Shown piece by piece: positions 1 to 12,600 of a DNA stretch of 64,000 bases; positions within the stretch are counted from its first letter, which is position 1; the number at the start of each line of letters is the position of its first letter. Source of the stretch: Cheilinus undulatus (lineage: Eukaryota > Chordata > Actinopteri > Labriformes > Labridae); NCBI RefSeq assembly GCF_018320785.1, contig NC_054885.1, forward strand, positions 9,794,421-9,858,420, given 5' to 3'. The position numbers and the translations under genes are program-made. Below the pieces are notes generated by a model. The model was given only the letters and a program-made list of their open reading frames with translations. It made no database searches and was not told where the DNA came from.

Positions 1-80
1 TTTTTTAGGGCAACTGGAGACCTCCTCTCAGTGTCTCGCGACCCCCAAGGGGGTCCCAACCCCAAGGTTGAGAACCACTG
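1..80. mobile_element. hAT-type MITE right end (cut by window edge)
   Basis: Ends CAAGGTTGAGAACCACTG at 80, the same outer sequence as the elements at 3849 and 21114. The left part is outside the window. Confidence 0.6.
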
Positions 81-374
81 CTCTAAAGGCCTCTCAGATT
101 TTACTGGCCTGTTGATCTCTCACTCCTTTAAGACATTTGAGGAAATTAAAAATGATTTTGATATTCATCATAAAGACTTTATCAGGTATCTCCAAATCTG
201 ACACTTCACTGTGTCTTTATTGGGGAGTGCTATGGTCTCTTCCAAATCACTTAGGTTTTACGCTTTACTACTTTACTCTGATTCTTCAGCTTGTGAATCT
301 CTGGGACCGTGATCTGGGGGTAATTAGGAGAATTCAATGAAATAAATAAAAGCTATAAAAGAAAAGGACACATT

Positions 375-380
375 TTTATT
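375..380 (-). terminator. Polyadenylation signal of the granulin gene
   Basis: AATAAA on the minus strand, about 60 bases after the TAA stop at 442-440. It gives a very short 3' UTR and supports the last-exon call. Confidence 0.6.
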
Positions 381-439
381 CATTGCTTTACAGAGCTCAC
401 TGTCTGCCAGCAGGTTGTTATGGTGCTGTTTGTTGATTT

Positions 440-3400
440 TTATTTCTGAGTGTCTATATCTGAAAAAAAAGTTTTATCATTTTTATAATATATTTAGTCT
501 AGTACTATGACTGTTATAAAACAAATATACAATAAGAGAGACTTGGTGTTCTTCACAATAAAAAGTATGTTTCTATATTGGTATTCACATAAGCATCAGC
601 TAAAATGAGTCTGAATATTAGATTAAAAAAACTCTGGTGAAATGTGCTTTGTAAGGCATTTAAAGGCACTGAGGCAAAAATGCATCAAACACACGGCAGT
701 CAGAAAATTTAGAAGTCATAAGCACTAGTCAATAACTCATAGCCAGCGGAAAGGTTTGGAGCCTTGATTTAAAGAAGTGAGAGGGTGAGCAAGCTTTTTG
801 AAAGTTTGTTTTAGATATGCAGCTTCACCAGGTTTCATTTTGACTATGCTGGAAGTCAGCAGACTTGATCAACAAGATACTCTTAAAGATCTCAATCATT
901 AACAGCGGAGAAGCATATCAAAATAAATTCTTTGAATTTGTAGCATGTCTCTGCCTTCTGAAAACACAGACTGTTTATTTAAACTCCTTCTAAATTCTGG
1001 TTATTTTATTAAAAATAAAAGTAGTCTGACTTTGTGTTTAATTTGGAAGCCTAAAAAAAGTCTAGATCTGGATTATGACCTGTGGAATGGTTTGTGGATT
1101 CAAAGTGACTGAAGCTTTCCAGTAACTTTAAATAAGCCTTGTTTGGTTAAAAAACATGACTTCCTTTTTTATTTTTGTTCCCTTGGTACTTGTCATTATT
1201 TTGTGTTATGCACTTGTGCTGATATCGTAAGTAATGCAAGTTTGCTGCATATTATAGGAAGTTTTGCTTTTATTAATCATCTGAACAGACAGGATGTGGA
1301 ACATATGAGGACCAAGGATGGAGCCTTGGGGAACATAAGTAATTACACATTGACAGGTTTGCTGCAGATATGAGGGACGCAACAGAAATACCTAAATAAT
1401 CTACCTTACTATGGAGTAAAATGTAGTAGACTTGAGAAGAAGAGTTTTACCTTTCTTGATACAAGAGCGGCAGTCTGCGCTGCACTGGTGACCCTCTGGA
1501 CAGCAGTGTTTCCCATCAGGGCATGGGACTCCCTTGAAGAGTTAAGAAACAATCAAAACATCAAGACATCTTACTGTACCGTATGTCTATTATCAATAGT
1601 ACTCTAGAAACAGCAAAATATGTGAAAGACTGAAGCTTGAGACAAACTTTCCTAAGGGGAAAAAATGGTATCTTCAGCCTTTACATATTTTTCTGCACAG
1701 AAAGTAACAATGGTGCAATAAAGTAATCATAGTACACTAGTAACTAGGGCATGGGACTGTTTTAATCTTGAATTGTTATTGATAAGGATTTTTTATTATC
1801 AGGACTAGGACTCAATTTTAATCCAAGTCTTTTGAACAGGTCATAGCTCAATCTTTCATGTTTTAATTTGGCTGAGAAAACAGATTTATCCACCAAACAG
1901 CTGTATCTATTCCATTTTCTTGCCATAATCATTATCTGCTTGCTTCATTTGAGCACATCATGATTGTCTCTTATTTATCTTTGCATAAGTCATTTTACTG
2001 ACCTGACCTTCAACACCCCACAATGAAACCTTGTGTCAACTAATGACGCATAAAAATGTGAAATGTTGCTGCACTGGATTGAGCATTGTTTCTTCCATAT
2101 AGATACAGCAAAGCATAGGAAGCTTGTACTCTTTCACTGTGTGAAAGGTGACATTTAGCTTTCTACATCCCATTTATGAATGCACTGAAGTGAAACTGTT
2201 TACGTAGTCAGAAAAAGAGCAATTGTCCTCTTTGTAATGGAAAATGACCAAACTTTGACGAAATAATAGTTCATTTTGACAACATTAACCTGTGTATTGA
2301 TGGAATAAACATTTTATGTCTGTTTTGGACCAAGTTTGATTACCTGAGCTAAAGGACAGCAGCCAAACTTTGTCAAAGCCCTCAGACAAGAAAACTCAGC
2401 TGGACATCGGGACTGATCAGGACAAATGTTGTCATCCTCTTCCCCGATGTATGATTTTATCATTCTGAAAGACTGCAAGTGAAAAGACAATCTTACAGCA
2501 GGCACTCACATGAGACATGACAAATACTTCCCTTTTAACTTCTTAAAGCTCTGGGATGGTTTTTATTCTTACTTTAGATTTTTGGGGTGTATTCGCATCA
2601 CTTCTTTCTATCCAGGGAATGGACACTGTAGAGTTCATGCAGCTGGATGTTGCTGTATCACAGAGCATTCCTGCAGGACAGCAGTGATCGTGATCCTCAC
2701 AGCACTCAGCCTACAAGGACAGGAGTAGTAAGAACACTTTGACTAACAAAGTTTTAAAACTGCTATCACTCCTACTTGATGAGGCTTGTGCTTTTATCGG
2801 TCACATAAAGAAGTAAAACACCACTGAGCATGAATAGAACCACTGTATAGTCTTATTTTATTTCATTTTATTTAAGAGTACATATGAATGTCTATCTCAC
2901 GTTTACATTTTACTACGTGATGAACAAAGGGAATGAGTATGTTACTGAAGGTGTAGTAGCCATCGCTTGGCTCTGGTTTATCTTGTTAAAGGAAATTGTG
3001 CTTATATAGCAGACAGCAGCCAATTAAATGCAAGTAGACAGTTTTAAACCTATGTTTTTTTGGAATTAAATATATATACATTAAGTTTTAAAATAGATCT
3101 AAAACTCTAAGAAGTATGTAAAAGGACATATTAAGACAAAAGACTGTTTTTAGCACTTACAGTGCCCAAACTTGTTTAAACTGTCTTCAGTTTACTATAC
3201 CATATAAAATTACACTTAAATCACACAGATATTTACACATAAATGTGTAAAGAGTTACTTCACCACACCAAATGTTTGAATTTCAGAAATTACTCTCTCT
3301 CCGTTAAGCTAGACTGCTACCTTCTTTAAATGTTAAGCTATCCGTGTATTTTACATGAATTACTTTAGAAAACGAACTTTTATAAGGAAAACACACCCAT

Positions 3401-5519
3401 GTTCAGTTTTAGTTCAGCTAAAATTCTGCATTTCACTTTAAAGAGAGCAATTTCTTTGGGGGGTGAAAGTAAAAGCTTAATGGGTGTATGTTACATTAGC
3501 TGCAAAAATTACTGTGTCATTTGGTTTATGGCTATATTTTGTTGTAACTGCCCATTTAAAAACTTCTGGAATTACTTCTACAAAACACCATCTACCTATA
3601 TTGTTGTTTAAGAGCTAAGTTTGAAGATAACTAAACTAGCTTTATTATACTAGCTTAAATATAACTTGGCTAGCTAAAAGATAACTTTACTAGCTTAAAG
3701 GTAACTTTAATAGCTTCAAGATAATGTGGCTAGCTTAAAGACTATTGAGCTAAGGCAGGCAAAAAGTTCGAAGTTTTTAGCTTAGCAGTGAAGTTTATTC
3801 AGATAGAAAGGATTCTCTCTATTTTACATTACATTTTAATGACTAGAGCAGTGCTTCTCAACTGGTCTAGCCTCAGGACCAATCACCAACTCTTCCCTGA
3901 AAAATCACAACCCAAATTTTCCAACCTTTCATAATAATTTGATCAAGAAAAAAAAAACCCTTTGGTCTTTTAAAGATTGCAAAATATGGCAAAACAAAGA
4001 AATTGAACTGAACAGACACGTTTAAAAAGCATTTCATAGACCTTTAGAACAATACTTTTATAGGCACAAATTTGCGACCCACTGAAAACAGCTCTGCTAC
4101 CCACTTTTGGGTCCAGACCCCAAAGTTGAGGACCAGTGGACTTGAGGATTTAGAAGTAAGCCGGATCAAAATTAGGGATGCACAATATAATGTTATCCAC
4201 AGATAGCTCATAAAGATAAAATTGTTATTAGCAGATATGAAAATTGATGTCAATATACATCCAATATATCAGCTGCAAATGTCGGCATATCAGCTGTAAA
4301 CTGTATGTACTGTATTTTAAAACGTATTTTAAGAACCAAAGTTTGTTTCATTTATCATCCCTAAGCTTTAAAAAATGATTAGGACTTAAGTTTTAGGTCT
4401 GAAATATGTATTTCACATTTCTAGTTATATCAGAACTGGTAAAAAAAAAAAAATGTAAATACATAGCATATGGAATATTGGAAAAAAAAAAAAAAAAAAA
4501 AAAAAAAACCTAGTGTGCATCCCTATAAAAATGCTTTGTTTTGCATCTAGAATGATATTTCTACAGAAAAGGATAAGGGTCAGGGGTAAAGGAAAAAAAA
4601 ACATTACTGGGCACTTTAAGGGTAAAGTCAAAATGATGACAAAGTCAAAATTTAAGGAAAAAAGTTAAAAAATAGTTCAAGATTAAAGCTGAAATGTCAA
4701 CAATAAAGCAGACAGTGGATATTAGATAAGCAAACTGTTTGGGAGCTAAAAGAAAGAATATCTTTGTTGTTAAATACTATCCTGAAGCATCGTTTCAAAA
4801 ATTCATTAATTCAAGGCAATTAAGATAATCGTCTGTTTAAGTCTCATTTTGATATTTTATCTTTAATCGTCAAACTGTTTTTCTATTTTATTCATAAATT
4901 TCAACTATTTTCTCAACATTTTGACTTTTTAATTCATATCTAGTTTGTCTTGAAATTGTATTTCAACCTTATTTTTGAATGTTTCAACTTACTCTCAACA
5001 CTTACTTTTTTCCTCTCAGTACATTGCATTATTTTCCTTTCTTTGCCCTAATCCTCTTCCATACATTTCTTTCACCAAAAGGTAAGAGGTTTTTTTTGTT
5101 TTGTTTTGTTTTTTAAACAAGCAAGATTTAATTTTTTGTTTACTTCTTGTTTTTCTTTTTGGACTTTTAACACATCTTTACATTCTTAAAAGAACCAAGT
5201 CTGACAAAGTGACAATGAAGATATGACTTGAAATATTCTCCCTAAATCTCCTGTATGACATCTTTAACTTAAATTGCAACACTTTATAAGTCAATTTCCT
5301 TTCATTATTTTGACGGGCTTCTTAACCTGGTGTATATGCAAATCTTAACGCTAAGAATGCAGGTAGTACAATAATATCTACCTGTTCAAATGGGCAGCAT
5401 TCATAGCCATTAGCCGGGTCATGGCAGCAGGTATGACCGACTTCACATCGTCCTCCATCTGGACACTCATGTGCACTGACCAGGGTCAGGAAAGCACAGA
5501 TCACAACCCACCTCTGCAT
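440..5519 (-). CDS. grn: Short-form granulin (two granulin modules), five coding exons
   Basis: Secreted cysteine-rich growth and immune factor of the granulin family. Coding exons, in transcript order on the minus strand: 5519-5382, 2710-2573, 2472-2344, 1532-1451, 459-440 (stop TAA at 442-440). All junctions are AG/GT and phases agree; the total is 507 nt, 168 aa. Residues 1 to about 17 (MQRWVVICAFLTLVSAH) form a signal peptide. Module 1 (residues 19 to about 70) has all 12 cysteines, including CCEDHDHCCP, and is split between exons 1 and 2 after residue 46, as granulin modules usually are. A linker (about residues 71-108) leads to module 2 (about 109-159), which lacks two canonical cysteines: SC replaces the first CC pair and PC replaces a later one. 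The tail is KKDIDTQK. Full progranulin has many modules, so this matches the short fish forms (grn1/grn2 type); the exact paralogue is uncertain. The start ATG lies immediately after the intron acceptor. Confidence 0.87.
3624..3770. repeat. Minisatellite with CTAGCTTAAAGATAACTT unit
   Basis: Six or seven degenerate copies, unit about 22-25 bases, in granulin intron 1. Confidence 0.7.
3849..4138. mobile_element. hAT-type MITE with 8-bp duplication
   Basis: Ends CAGTGCTTCTCAACTGGTC and TTGAGGACCAGTG. Flanks GACTAGAG (3841-3848) and GACTTGAG (4139-4146) match at 7 of 8. Lies in granulin intron 1; 290 bp. Confidence 0.72.
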
Positions 5520-6125
5520 CTGCACACAGGAAGACACAAATTAGGCAAAAGAAAGTGAAAGACGGAATTTCCCTGTTACACATAGCCTTAGGAATGGGAC
5601 TTCTGTATCAAAATCTGGGAAAAACTACCTTAAACATGTACTGTAAATGGATAAAAGGATGGCTAAATGAACATGCTATGACATATTTACATTTCTCTGT
5701 GCACTTATTTTCCCTTTCTGGTGATTTTTAATCATTGATTAATTCATTCAGTGAGTCATACGGCAACAGAATAAAGCATGTAATGTTGAACGACCAGGAT
5801 TTCATGTAATAACCGACTGGAAAGGTTCCTTTGTGATATGTTTACTCCACGGTAAAATAAGCAAGTCATTCTGAAGGTGAGCAAACAATAGCCTTACAAC
5901 TTTCAGTTTCGTTTCGTATGCACCAAACTTCCATGAAATGGGATTATTTTATGAAAAAGCGTCTGACAGGGAAATAGCCTGCAAATCAGAGTTGTGTCAA
6001 TGTAAATAAGTAAATTGCCTTAATGACAAACGTCGTGACGAGTAAACTCATACTGCTAATTTTTAATAAATAATGCATATAGTGTAAATATCTTTGCTAA
6101 ATCAACAAGTTTATTCTGTTCTTAC

Positions 6126-6195
6126 CTTGAAAAAAGACTGAAGAGCTGTTGTGAGACGGCAGCTGTCTAATGAGTGTCGCACCAGCAAGTAACAC
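6126..6195 (-). other. grn: Non-coding first exon (5' UTR) of the granulin gene
   Basis: On the minus strand a consensus donor (AAG followed by GTAAG, donor GT at 6125-6124) ends a short exon. It is the best partner for the acceptor next to the start codon at 5519. The upstream limit (transcription start) is not visible, so 6195 is only an estimate. Confidence 0.5.
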
Positions 6196-6758
6196 TTATT
6201 ACAATGAGCTGCATGATATCAAAACACGCCCCCAAAACTGAGAAAGAGAAAAAGAGAGAGAGAGAGAGGAAGAGAGAGTGAGGGAGAGGAAGAAGAGGAT
6301 TAATGTGCGCCTACCTACCACATACACACAGCGCCCCTCCTGGTTTCTCCGATTAAAGCATATTTTCATCCAAAAGAAAAAGTTGAGTGAGGTTGCCCTT
6401 GTTGCTGCACTTATCAGGTTAAAGTTGACCACCGGATAAGCTTGTTTACATGCGACAGCTGCAGGATACTAATTACATGTCCAGTAGGCGGCGCCAGAGT
6501 CACCGTAACGCCACAGGAAGGGGGCAGAGCCAAATAACTGCTGCGCTCTTACCGCTGATCTCCAAATCACCTGCACTGGCTTCGCTGAGGATACAGTAAT
6601 AAATAGTGATATATAAGTCAGTGACATCAACCTGCAGCGTTTACATGTACATTCTATGACTTTTAAACGGCCCTGGTGCGGCTCTAAAAACATGTTCACG
6701 GGTCAACCACGATGGATATTAGCGTTAGCTCTTAAATGTAAACGTTAGTTTTAGTAAA
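6196..6758. promoter_or_regulatory. Divergent promoter region between granulin and slc25a39
   Basis: The first exons of the two genes point away from each other and are separated by about 0.6 kb at most. A purine (GA/GAA) simple repeat occupies about 6238-6298; the part around 6480-6560 is richer in G+C and CpG than the flanks. No TATA box is obvious. Human SLC25A39 and GRN are also neighbours in head-to-head orientation (established knowledge), so the arrangement is ancient. Exact start sites cannot be fixed from sequence alone. Confidence 0.5.
6238..6298. repeat. GA-rich simple repeat in divergent promoter
   Basis: Alternating GA and GAA runs, purines on the plus strand; next to the granulin 5' exon. 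Confidence 0.8.
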
Positions 6759-6803
6759 ATGGGCGAGGAGGCCTTTACTGTTACAACAAATCTGGCAGCT
6801 TAA
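6759..6803 (+). other. Upstream ORF of 14 codons in the slc25a39 leader exon
   Basis: ATG at 6759 opens MGEEAFTVTTNLAA and stops at TAA 6801-6803, six bases before a strong donor (exon end 6809, then GTAAGT). It lies wholly inside the presumed non-coding exon 1, so it would be in the mature leader if transcription starts upstream of 6759. It may reduce initiation at the main ATG; that is inference. Confidence 0.4.
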
Positions 6804-8029
6804 GAAGAGGTAAGTAATGTTTGCGTTTTATTGAAAGCCGTTGCTCGATATGCTATGTTCCTAGCTAACAACGTAGCATTATATTACAAAATTGACAGTT
6901 GAGCTAGCTGCGTCAAACAAATTTGTCATACTTTACTAGATTTATTCGACAGACAACTGCTTGACAGCTTTAGTTTTCATTTAAAAATTTTGTTCAAGAA
7001 TTACAAATTAATTTAATCCTAAATAAGCCAGCTCAGGATAGAGAAAAAAGAACATAGTGTGCCTTGAATGTGTATCTTTCTTTCTAGAGGTAATACGTCA
7101 AGAAAAAAGGCTAGGTTTACAGTATATTTAGATTTTAGAGAGTGCAGTTATAATGTACTGTTTTAATCGCGTTGTGTCAATCAAATGCAAATGTACACAG
7201 ATGCTGCGATATTAAGGCTTCTTGTATCGTTAAATGTAGCTGAAGGAGACAGAAAGATCCCTCTGAAATACAGTTTACAGTATTATTTTGGCAGCTTTGT
7301 AATATTTAGATTAACGTTATTTAGTTTTAGACATCATTTTAGCCTTTATAAGTTTGGCCCAGTTTTAGGTGAAGTCTCAGTCAATAAAAGTCCTTACATT
7401 TTTGTCTTTGCCTTTAGTCAAGGCATGTTTTTGGTTAGTGTAGTTTGAATGATCAGCCATATGATCAGCCACTTCTACATAGATTTTTAATACACTGATT
7501 TAAAATAGAATAATATATTTTATGTACTGTGGAAAGTATCATGGATTTTTGATAATCAAAGGTCCAGCTCCCACATTTTAGTCTTGTTCAGATCCCCGTG
7601 ATGAAAACTAGACATACTTTTTTAATCATGAAAGATCTATTTTAGTCAATTCTTCCTTGTGTAAAAAAAGTAGTTGACTAAAGTAGCTGACTAACATGCT
7701 CAGTCATAGTTTTAGTTGACAAAATATATGAACAAAAATATGACTGAACAAACAGACTGACAAAATATTTGGAAGGACGTGCATGCAACATATTTTATTC
7801 TGTGTTGCCCTTATAATACTAATTTTAGTTTTTTTAAGGGCCCAAGATTTTAAGACAATATCACAGGAATACAAACTTTTTTGAGAGATTTCCATCCAAG
7901 ATAACAGGGTACCTGAGCCAAGATCTCAAGAAAACTATTAGAATTTACTCTTTGACTTAAAAACAGAGTATAAGAAAATAAATGGATACATGTTTGCCCA
8001 GGACTTCAGTTTATCCTCGATATTTTGTC

Positions 8030-8107
8030 ATGATTTCTGTGAGCAATCCCCTGGAAAAAGCTCTGAGACCCATTTTTGGATCCCAACCCACCAGTCGAGA
8101 ACCACTG
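8030..8107. mobile_element. hAT-type MITE right-end relic
   Basis: ACCAGTCGAGAACCACTG ends at 8107, in the family style of the other hAT ends. The left end is not identifiable. In slc25a39 intron 1. Confidence 0.5.
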
Positions 8108-9633
8108 GTATAGATAGCCCTGTCTCTTTCCTTGTGTTTTGTATTACTCTTTTGTCAATAATCACCTGCAGCACGTTTTATAAAGAAGCTCAAACAACAT
8201 CACATGCCTCTGGAAATGTTTCACTTGATCATCCTTATTATAGCACGTGAGCTGCATTTAAGAAGGCTTACTGCTGATGAGATAGCATCACACAGCAATC
8301 ATCCAAGAGGGCAGGAGAACAGGATATGGGTAGCAAAAAGCTGAAAAAAATGTTTCAACAATGGCATAAAAAGTTGAATTTTTAACGAGACATCACACCT
8401 CAATTGGTGTATCTTTGGTATGGTTGTGCTCGTGGATTTTTCTCTTGCACAAACAGATGGTGACTATGTATAAATTTAGAGAAAGAATGAAAACATGGTC
8501 AGCAAATATACTGGGGTGGCTTTAAATTACCTGAGTGGCCGGTTTCTCTACCACTGCAACAAAATTGAAAGTCCTGCACCCAATATTGGAATATTTCTTG
8601 TTTTAGGGAACAAAATATTGTAGGTGAACTACCACACACAGTCTATAATACAGAAAAACAATGAAAAAGTGTTTTCCTAATGTTTTTATGTAATTTAGAC
8701 TGTGCTTACTTTCTCACATTGGAGCTTTAGGTTAAAATAACTGAAAAATGATGACCTTTTAAGCTTTGTTACCCTTCAGTACTATTTATCATTAAAATGA
8801 CTGCAATGTTTTAAAACATTTGGTCCTGAAAAGCCTTGAACAATCAAAGAAAAGGGAAAAGATGTTTGTGACGTGTTTAATTGGCTAGCCAAAAAGCCTG
8901 ACGCCCAGGTGGCCTCAGATGTAACACTTATGTGTAAATAAATTGAGGAATAGAAATAGCCATAGGAAACATATGTCATCTACACAGTTTGAAAAACAGG
9001 AAAGCTTAAAATGAATGTAGTGACCTTAAACTTCTCCACTCTTGAATCTTCCTGAGATTATCTTTGCTGTCAGTCACAGAGTTGCTCGAATTTTTTGGAA
9101 AACAGTTTGTACTTCTTGGGAGTCGTGACATCTCTGAGGACATTTGTTGGTTTTGTACAAGTTTATCTATCAGCAGTTTGTCACTTTCTCAGTAGGGAGT
9201 GGATGGTCTCTCGGCCTGTTTGGCTCACTGCACATGCACACTATAGATAAGCTATCACACCGTTTCAATGACCCCATTACAAAAAACTCCACCTTGGCTT
9301 TGCTGGGCACATCAAAGAAACTCACTCTTATTTGCTCACACTTCTCATATTGCAGTATTACATTTGCATTAAACTGTTTTGGTGATCTGACTCTGACTAA
9401 GGTTATCTCAGGTGTTACACAAGTGACTCTTTGACATAACAGGACACAAACCAAGCCACAAATAAGGTGTTAGGTTCCAGTACTCCTCCTCGGTTGTTTT
9501 ACATAACAGGGAGACAAAGACATCCGGACACAAAGCTTCTACAGGGTCAGACAACACCTTACAGGAGTTTACTTACAGAACATTATGTCATCTTGGTGTT
9601 AAATGGTGTTTTTTTCACTGACAGGTGCGCAGG

Positions 9634-12600
9634 ATGGGGGAGCGAGCTGTCAGCGGCCCTGTGGCTGCAATCTCACCAGTGCAGCAGATGTTGGCGTCTG
9701 GCACCGGAGCTCTCCTCACATCTGTTTTTGGTAAGAAAATAGAGTAAAAAACAGAAAATATAACTTGTGTCTAGCTTTGGATGGTGCATCTTTGTGTGCT
9801 TGGTTTATTGTCTCTAAATCATGCTGTTACCAGTTTATCAGATGCCTTCAAAATCTAATTAAAATGTAACTTCTGGTAATGTTGAGATTGTACTCCAGCC
9901 TTTTTAAAGCATTGTTGACACTACAAAATGCATCCACTAAAGCTACCAACAACTTAATGAAAGACAACCTCTAGCTTAAGACTATATTATTCTTATGCTT
10001 TTGAACCTGATAAGTAGGAGTGGGACAAAATATCCATCCATACATCCATCCATCCATCCATCCGCTTTCTACACCGTCTATCCTGTTCGGGGTCACTGAG
10101 GGACAAAATACTAACAAGGCAGTATGTCATCATCTTAACTCGTGCGTCACAGTTTTGCAGTTTGTAGTGGATTCCCTGGCAATGTGAGTCACATAAATAA
10201 GTATTTTATGACTCCTCATGGAGGCGATTGTGACGTAAGTGTGGGATAACATGAACAGAAGTTATGACAGCAGGATAGTGTTGAACCTCAGTAAAAAGAA
10301 GTAAAGAAATGAAGTATCATAAGAGGTAACACTGCATCAAATTGCAGTGAATAATTGATAAATTAATCTTGCTCTAAATTTTTTATTGGCATTTTATTTT
10401 CTTCAGTTAATCAGATATGTATCATTGTAAGATTGTCTTGCAATACATAGATTTTCACTGTTCCGTTGTGGTTTTGTTAACATGTTCCCTTCATGGTGTA
10501 TCTTACTATACCATATTGTATCGTCAGGGATGGAATATAAGTTATTACAGTTACCCATTTTACTGTAATTGTGAAGCTTTTTTGGGTTGTTTTAAAAAAC
10601 AATCATTTTACTTTTATTCAAGTATATTTTTCGGGAATTTTTGTTGCAATTTAAAAAGTGTCCGTTACTGAGTAAAAGTAAAAAAGAAAAATGGCAAAAA
10701 GCTCAAACCTTCCACCAACTATGTGAAACTTTGTGCCAGTTGGTGGCAAAAGCAAGAGAATGATTACACATTACATCCCAAAGTTGCTTTTGCAAAGCAC
10801 TTTATCATACAGATGTAACTTTAATTAAAAAACCTGATTAAGATGGAATTTTCTTGTTTTTGCACTGCACCTGAAGGAAAAAAAATCATATCTTACTTTT
10901 AAACCCCCACCCCCTCAAGTATAAAAGGAACTGATCACCACACAGTAAATATCAAATAAATCACCTTTTACTGTTACTTGATTTTTTAAAATATTTGAAA
11001 TGTGTTGTGGCTGCTTTACGGACTTATTATTTTTATTCAAGTAAATTAAAACCAAAGAACTTTACTTTTACCTCATTGTAATATTCTTGTACTTTTTCCA
11101 TCCCTGTGTATCCTATCGCACCCCATAGCATTGCATTGCACCATATGGTATAATAACATAGCCTATGGTATTGCATCATATCATATCATATCGTATCCTA
11201 TCTTATCGTATCGATATCCCATGGTATTGCATTGTACCATATCGTATAATAACATATCCCATGGTATCGTATTATATCTATATCCTATGATAATGCACTG
11301 CATCGTATCGTATTGTATCGCCTCCCATGGGATTATACTATATTGAGCTGTATTGTATCATATTATGAATGATTCTGAATACTACTTATTATAAGCCAGC
11401 AACTGCAAACTGTTAGCTAGATATTAGTCAGTTTTAATGAGATTTTAATGCATTTGTTTACAGTCACACCACTAGATGTTGTGAAGATCAGGCTTCAGGC
11501 TCAGCAAACACCATTTCACCAAGGTAAGAGAAGGAACCTTAATCAGCTTCGTTGTTTGAATTGCACATTATTAAAGCTCTTGTGAGGAACTTAAGTTTGT
11601 GTTGATGTTGGTGCCCCTTTGGACAAAGAAGTACATTTGAGCTCTTTTCTCACTATTTCATTCGTATTTAAGAAGTGTTTTTCAAATACCTAACATTATT
11701 TTTGATAGATCTATCTTTTTCTGCTTCTTGCTCAAACTTGCTTGATCTGACACCTACCCCACCACAGGGGTTTCAAACTATTAAATGAGCTAATAAGAGA
11801 TGGTGTGTTTTTATTCTGATGGTCTTGTTACGTTTGATATTCAGACAGACATCAGCATTCATTTCAGTCTGTTTCACTATCTGAAAACCCTCACAGGAGC
11901 TTTAGGCGTATGAGATACCGGCTTTGCCTTTAAAACTCACCTGTTGATGCCACATCCACAGCCTGTGGATTTATGTTGATGCTTTGCTAACCCTAAACCT
12001 GACCACAGAGTCTTATGTGTCACTGTCTGTACTGCCTTTTTGCTTTGTTTCATAGCTTTAGCCTGTGAAGCAGCTCCATGGGGTGGCGTCCTCCGCCAGT
12101 CCAAGTGTGAGTATCTGACCTGCAATGGCTGCATGAAAAAAAACTAGGACGCTATTTAAATAAACACGGTTGTCTAGCACAACTGTCTGTCTTTATGTGG
12201 GCACATGCTCAACTAACCAATCTCACATGCCAATATAAATACAAGATGACCTCTTGTATTTAAATAGATTCACGTGTGTAGCTTCAGATAAGAGATGAAG
12301 GTTGTAGTTTAACCTTTAAATGGATAAAATTTGGGGTTAAGTTGCTGTAGTTTTAAATGTGGATTGGTCATTTCATAGTGATGGAGATTGCTCAATTTGG
12401 AAAGTCCAAGAAACAAAAGCAACAATGAAAATGTTCCCTAGCCACACTTCACTGCTTACAGATCATCTCCCTGGAAACTTCCTGGAAAAATATCTTACTC
12501 ATTCAGCTATGATTCTGTTCTGGGTGAATGTCATCTTTTTGTTTCCTGTATTGATTCCTCAGAAAGGAGTCTTTTGTAAAAGAAAGTTGTGAAACATGTC

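Noticed and set aside
11131-11346. Tyr/Ile/Ser-rich 71-residue frame
   Set aside because: Translation of the TATCG satellite.
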